Shown here piece by piece: positions 43,797 through 48,669 of a DNA stretch of 48,669 nucleotides. The translations under genes were made by a program, and so were the position numbers. Position 1 is the first letter of the stretch; the number at the start of each line of letters is the position of its first letter. This DNA comes from Chara braunii (Eukaryota > Streptophyta > Charophyceae > Charales > Characeae): assembly GCA_003427395.1 (NCBI GenBank), contig BFEA01000189.1:1229786-1278454 (forward strand), given 5' to 3'. The notes beneath the pieces are model-generated. The model searched no databases, was not told where the DNA came from, and saw only the letters and a list, made by a program, of their open reading frames with translations.

Positions 43797-45419
43797 CCTC
43801 ACTCCCTGTGTTGCTTTCCGGTCAGAGTGTTTTGGTTTGCGAAAAGGGGTTAGGGCCGCCCGGGGAAAGGCACCAAAGATGGGGTGTACCAAGGATTTTT
43901 GGAAAATTTGAGTACGAGGACACAGACAGAATTGAAATCCCCCGTGTTGGTCCGACTGTAGTAAGAAGAAGGTCCGTTGCCACGTGGGTTTTAAGGGGGG
44001 AAAAGGTGTGCGCGGGACTCGCAACTATTGGCAATTCAGTCTAAAAAGTATCGCTGGACTTCCCAGCGAGCCGTCGTTCTTCGTTTCGTGTGAAATGGGG
44101 TGGTTACATACGTGGTATCCCGTTTTCGGATGAGGTCTCGTCGACGCTCGTTACACAACTTCGAGTCCGACGTGGAGGGCCTTAATCGAGTAACCTTCTG
44201 TTTGTGCTCGTCCTCGCCACGTTTACGATAGTGGAAACCCTTGGCCTCGTAACGCTCGAAGCGACGACAATCGCTCCACAGAGTGTTAGACCAATGAGGC
44301 TTCACTGCCATCCATGGGACGACGATCAGTTCGTTAAATAGAAACAACAATGAATAGGGCGGAAAGTGTGTATCAATGATAACAAAACCCGCACCGATGA
44401 ATCTAGAACACCGAGTTTCGGGAGGAGGGTAGTAACGCCCTCCGATCTTGGCAACGGATTCTCGTACGTCCCACTCGCATACACGTATCATTTCCTCGTT
44501 GTACAGGAAGGGGCGTGGCGGGGGCACGGGAAGTTGGCGCCCGGTCGGATTGGGGCCGTTAGTCCACATGACAGCAAAGGCAACCAGGTCATTCAGTCGA
44601 TCAGCCAATCGTCCTTACAATCATGCTATAACAGACTATCTAACACGAGTCATTGCATGCACATACCGAAGTGAGAGAAGCAAGGTTACCATAATTCATC
44701 CATTACGATATAACGTGACCGGAGAAGAGAGAGAGAGAGACTTGGAGTATGAATGCAGACCAGGAGGGAAGAACGAGTAGAAAGAATCACAGAATATCAG
44801 GCAATCTTGTCCAAGAAAGTTCCGGCTTAAAAGTGGAGCGATCGGAATTCACACTCGAAGATACAAATTTTGGGACAAAAGGGAAGCACTTCTGCCATAA
44901 ACTTCCACCATAGCCCCAAGCCATGCACTCACTCACTTCCGACTCGAACGTCTCACTTGCACTGACGATCCTGACCGTCATGAACCAATCCACCATAGCG
45001 ATCGTCACCCCGCTGACTTAGTCTCTGCACGACCCTACTCAGATCCCACGGTCCGTCGGGCGATCCAGCATGCCGAGCGCTAAAACTGCAGCCAGCTCGT
45101 CGAGACTTTTCGACTCGCACCTTCCTTCATACCACCTAGCCACAACTTCTCGGAAAGGGCCGGAAGCGGGTTGATGAGTCGAGAGAGAGAGATTTCCGGG
45201 AGCACTTGCGGAATTTATAGTTGCGAAAAAGAAGATAGACGCTAGGAAGGGTTAGGAGTGAGATAGGGAGGAGTAGGGAAAGGCTCAGGGTCGAGTTAGG
45301 GATACTCGCATGATGAAAGCCATATTGATCCTTTGGATCCCAATTGTAGCCAATCATAATCGTCGTGTATCATGAATTTCCTTCTTACATGGCGTGCCTC
45401 CTTGGCTACAGGGAGTGAA

Positions 45420-45474
<55 letters not shown>

Positions 45475-46099
45475 CAACAGGGTATTTGAGTGCGGGGATT
45501 AGAGCGGGAAGAAGAAGAGTGCGAAGAATAGCGTGAAACGAAACCAAGATTCAGACGATTAAGAAGGAGAGAAAAAGCGCACAAGGTCAAAGGAGAGATG
45601 AAAAATGGTTACAGAGAGAGAAGGAGCATGAGCGCGAAGAAGAGAGTGTCGAAGGCAGCGTGGGAAGCGGGGAGGGGAGGCTCGCATGCATGGCGCCGAT
45701 GCGGAGGCAAAAGGGCACCTAAACAGTTACAGATAATTCAAATTGAAAAGTACCATATCCGCGCCGTAGAGTGAGCGCGGGAGAAAATCCAATACCTATT
45801 CAGATTCCTACGAAAATTCCCAGAGCTTTCCAAAACGAAGTTGAGAACATTCATGATTTATGCTCAAGAAAGGACACAACAGATTTCGCTTATTCTGGAA
45901 GTTGTAACCGTCGATCCAAATTCCTAGTGCACTCGCTAAGGCGTGTGTAATTCCCATGTAATTCGCAAATTTGCAAAGACAAATTTTCCAAAACTGATCC
46001 GAGGGTCCCCCATATTACAGTTACGAAAATACAAAAAGAGGCCTCGTCGGGGGGACAAAAGATGACGCAGGTCCGGAAGCTAGCGCGTCACATGTGTCA
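43797..46099 (-). repeat. 5' LTR of the Gypsy element
   Basis: Direct repeat of the 3' LTR. In the minus sense it starts TGACACATGTGACGCG. It carries a 52-nt poly(G) tract not present at that length in the other LTR. Confidence 0.87.
45422..45473. repeat. Poly(G) tract, 52 nt
   Basis: Uninterrupted G run inside the 5' LTR. The matching position of the 3' LTR (about 34771) has only a short interrupted run, GGGGGGCGGGG. Confidence 0.95.
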
Positions 46100-46126
46100 G
46101 GATTGATTGCCCTCGTCCCTAGGAGA

Positions 46127-47420
46127 TTACCTGAGCAGATAGACAGTCTCAGAGATTTTGTAACTGCACGGTAATAAAATGATTAGGAAAAAGGCTGAAG
46201 AAGTAGAGTCTCTATCCCATCGTCCAAGGATCGTATCAATGACCGGAATGTACTTTTGCATTGTCTTGTATCTTTTTTTGATAGAATACTGCCACTGGTG
46301 CATTGTTGGGGTTTTCCCCCATTTCCATTCCCATTCCGCCGGGTCGAAAGGGAGGTGGGAGAGGGGGACGGTTTGTTCAAAGAGGTACCGAGTCTCATCT
46401 TTGTCATGTACCACCTGTACCCAAATAAGAGAGTTGGCTGGGCTGTGGGCATCGAGTCGCTCCTTCCTATGGAGATCAGACCATCTTGTCGCTAGCAAAA
46501 GCGGAGTGTATGCCATGAGTTGCAGAGAGGTGGGGGATAGCACACGGTCCACCTTATAGACAGTCATGGGTAGGTGCAATGTTTTAGTGCGCAACACCCA
46601 GTCCCGTTTAATCATATTGGGGCCTTCTCGCAAGGCAAGCACCCGCGCCAAAGGGACCGCTTCCTGGATTTCTGTCAAATCTTGCTCCAGGTTGGGAGGC
46701 GGGTCATCGTGAGTCGGATTGTTTCGCATGAGTGCCAGGCTGTTGCGTTGTCATTCCACAGGTCCCCAATTGTATAAATGTCGTTCTTGGCGCACCGCAA
46801 CCATTTAGACTTATAGTTAAGGGAGAAGGGGGACCTTGTGTGGTCCAGTTGTTGTGGTCCAGGGTTGCCTTCTAATTTTGCGTCATCTATGCGGCACCGG
46901 TATACTTTTCAGGCTCCATAATCGCAACATCGCTGACCACACGGGGTCTGTACATAGGTCCCATCTTGCTTGGCCCGTTGGGGAGCGGTCCAAGTCCACA
47001 CAGGGCAAGCGGGAATGGTCCAAGCTGAGTTGGTCAGCCAGTGGAGAAGGTGCACTGGACGATCTAGGGGCGACGCCGGGGCGAGGCAGACAATCTGGAT
47101 TAGTGCATACGCAGCCCATGGAATGTCATTACATAGGAATTGTCTAATGAGGAACTTGATCTGCAGTGCTCTGATCTCCTTGCCCGGGTCGATAATACCC
47201 AACCCCCTCTCTACTCCTTATTGAATGAGTAGCTCCCGAGGTAGGCTCTTTATGCAGCATGTGTCACTGTGTTCGTTTTTTCATAGATAGGCGACAACCG
47301 CTTGTCTCAGCTTCGTGAGCCGTTTTTCAGTCAACAGCCAGAAAACCACTTTGTACGTTTTTGTACCAGATGGAGGCAAAGATGGAGTTGTTGATTGCAA
47401 GAGCCCAACCGACCAAGGAA
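46127..47420 (-). pseudogene. LINE ORF2 post-RT region
   Basis: GLGIIDPGKEIRALQIKFLI (about 47200) is the usual segment after LINE RT. MRNNPTHDDPPPNLEQDL to YKISETVYLLR (46729-46127) covers the region found as 22854-23441 in the plus-strand LINE. Several frames are used, and stops lie between them. The zf-RVT finger expected next is missing at the Gypsy border. Confidence 0.72.
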
Positions 47421-47503
47421 GTCAGTTTAAAGTCCCACCGTGTCATCCGTTGTATGGTGAGATCCACCTGAGTGTCCCAATGGTTTGGCGTTGTATGGTT
47501 GCG

Positions 47504-47648
47504 TTTTTTTTTTTTTTTTTTAATGGGAGACGCTCAGGCAATTCATTAGTAGTTGGTTTTCACTGATCAAGTTTCATCTTCTGGATTCGAACACATGTTT
47601 GTATTTCGACAGTTGATGGGTGTACCCACTGAGCTAGGCTCTTGGGTG
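47504..47648 (-). mobile_element. tRNA-derived SINE (about 145 bp)
   Basis: On the minus strand it has an RNA polymerase III A box TAGCTCAGTGGG (47625-47636), a B box TGTTCGAATCC (47583-47593), a short body, and a 3' poly(A) of 18 nt (plus-strand T run 47504-47521). It is flanked by a target duplication of about 11 bp: ATGGTTGCGTT at 47495-47505 and ATGGCCGCGTT at 47649-47659, with two mismatches. It sits inside the LINE remnant. The tRNA of origin cannot be fixed from this one copy. Confidence 0.82.
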
Positions 47649-47685
47649 ATGGCCGCGTTCTTTTGTTTCCACACCACCGGAGGAT

Positions 47686-48330
47686 CTAATGGCAGTTGAA
47701 CATCGTGACAATGGAGCCAGCAACCTTCCATTTGGTTCCCCAATTTACCTTCATGTTCGTCGCGATCTCGAAGAGGCGAATGGTATGTGCCAATGCTTGA
47801 AAGCTTTGCGCGATGGCTCTAAACAAGACTGTGAGATCATCATAGAAGAGTGAGGTTGTGGGGATAAGGTGTTCAAGGATCTCAGCCTCAGGCACACAAA
47901 TTTTTTGGATCTGCGGGTTTGATCTTAACATCGCCGCCAAGGCCTCCATGACAAGGACAAATAGCATCGGGGTGATTGAGTTCCCTTGTCTCACCAAACG
48001 TTGAACTTGAAGACAAAATGGGGTCGTGAGATAACCGTTTAGCATAATGTTGGTGCTGAGTCTGCTGATTGTTCTATGAAAAATGTTGACCCATTTACAG
48101 AAATGAGGCCCAAATTGCATTTTATGCGAGCATAGGTCCAGAAAGTTCCAATCAACATGGTCGTATACCTTTTCAAAATCCATGAATAGGATGACTGCAT
48201 TGGCCTTCCATTGCCGGGCGTAATGGATAGTCTCGTTGACCAGCATAATATTATCCTATATGTTTCTATTAGGCATGAAACCAGACTGATCCGGATGTAT
48301 TCTGTGTGGCAAGGTCGGTAGCAGGAGGCG
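47686..48330 (-). pseudogene. LINE reverse transcriptase core (partial)
   Basis: IHPDQSGFMPNRNI, a TAG, then DNIMLVNETIHYARQWKANA. Motif A is ILFMDFEKVYDHVDWNFL, motif B VRQGNSITPMLFVLVMEAL, and motif C LFYDDLTVLF, where most LINEs have FADD. The two Asp residues are present. The N-terminal part of ORF2 (endonuclease) is absent or beyond the window. The SINE interrupts the sequence downstream. Confidence 0.83.
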
Positions 48331-48469
48331 CCGAGGCGGCAACTGTTGGATAATTTCAAGGCTAAATGAGTGAACACGAATTGCAGGTTATGAAGATTCG
48401 ACCAATCCAATAACCTGCAATGGCGATCGTGGTTGTCCACGAAGGCCCAGTAAGAATTTTCCTACAAGA

Positions 48470-48669
48470 TTACTTCTCTCTCCATTTTTAACCTACTGGC
48501 TTCATCCTCATGCCTGATGTCCCCGTCTTCTCACAACCCGAGATATCTCTCGTAATCCCTAAGCCCTATGGCCCCTGCTATTAATCTCCACCCCCTAAAC
48601 CCTTTGGCCCCTGCTGCAAATGTCCACCGCCAGCCTGTCCCCTCGGTCCTTCCCTCACCCTCCCTCCCC
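48470..48669. other. C-rich stretch with a short imperfect tandem repeat
   Basis: CCCTAAGCCCTATGGCCCCT near 48556 and CCCTAAACCCTTTGGCCCCT near 48592 repeat within about 40 bp. Nothing else is recognised up to the window end. Confidence 0.55.

Larger units (their letters stand above)
33152..46099 (-). mobile_element. Ty3/Gypsy LTR retrotransposon, complete but inactive (about 12.9 kb)
   Basis: Two direct LTRs (33152-35446 and 43797-46099) flank gag, protease, RT, RNase H and integrase, read on the minus strand in the Ty3/Gypsy order with integrase last. No chromodomain follows the integrase. The primer-binding site is just inside the 5' LTR. No clear polypurine tract or 5-bp target duplication is seen, so one border may be rearranged. 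LTRs differ by roughly 10-15% by eye, which suggests an old insertion. The pol frame is mostly uninterrupted by indels but carries many stops. Confidence 0.9.
46127..48440 (-). mobile_element. LINE fragment 3, minus strand, interrupted by a SINE and cut by the Gypsy element
   Basis: Carries LINE RT (48330-47686) and the post-RT region (47202-46127). It is in the same family as the plus-strand fragment at 22.6-24.9 kb: GPNMIKRDWVLRTKTLHLP and FDPAEWEWK have counterparts there. It stops just before the Gypsy LTR, without the zf-RVT and 3' UTR. A LINE-type tail in the same orientation lies on the far side of the Gypsy element. Confidence 0.78.

Noticed and set aside
48540-48620. CCCTAAACCC as telomeric repeat
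   Set aside because: Only one or two degenerate units occur, within a C-rich imperfect repeat.

Overview
This window looks like nuclear DNA from a repeat-rich eukaryote, most likely a member of the green lineage (a streptophyte alga or early land plant), though the sequence does not fix the species. I see no convincing host gene. Nearly all recognisable coding sequence is decayed transposon sequence: two Penelope-like elements (PLEs), one Ty3/Gypsy LTR retrotransposon, several L1-type LINE fragments and a tRNA-derived SINE. Many small inverted-repeat elements and long microsatellites lie between them. The green-lineage guess rests on three things: the PLEs resemble the Chlamys type known from green algae and spike mosses, the Gypsy element has a plant-like initiator-Met tRNA primer-binding site, and the LINEs have zf-RVT type tails.

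Layout. 1-5.4 kb: a LINE tail, microsatellites and a dense cluster of short terminal-inverted-repeat (TIR) elements with 3-bp target duplications. 5.6-6.7 kb: a LINE 3' end and a LINE endonuclease fragment. 6.83-14.85 kb, minus strand: a full-length PLE (A) with a 5'-truncated copy of itself (A') directly upstream, the partial-tandem or pseudo-LTR arrangement. 14.85-17.3 kb: a LINE-type tail, two foldback or TIR elements, tandem duplications and a CT/ATCT microsatellite. 17.4-21.64 kb, plus strand: a second, diverged PLE (B) flanked by 108-bp direct repeats. 22.2-25.9 kb: a foldback element and two LINE 3' portions. 26-33 kb: non-coding sequence with TIR or foldback elements, microsatellites, an ATC-rich region, a 52-bp minisatellite and a duplicated 400-bp block. 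33.15-46.1 kb, minus strand: a complete but dead Ty3/Gypsy element with 2.3-kb LTRs. 46.1-48.5 kb, minus strand: a LINE reverse transcriptase region carrying a SINE insertion.

The most interesting system is the PLE pair. Both encode a GIY-YIG endonuclease at the N-terminal side of the reverse transcriptase, joined by a linker with a CxC motif (intact in B). This is the permuted order of the Naiad/Chlamys clade. Both also carry an upstream ORF1 (coiled coil, basic and acidic stretches, then a C-terminal SAP-like segment) that is in the same frame as ORF2 and separated from it by a single stop codon. That shared ORF1-stop-ORF2 layout in two diverged elements is the observation most worth follow-up. 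All copies here are inactive. Much of the damage is in-frame TGA or TAG codons, several of them at conserved Trp positions, which suggests decay by cytosine deamination.
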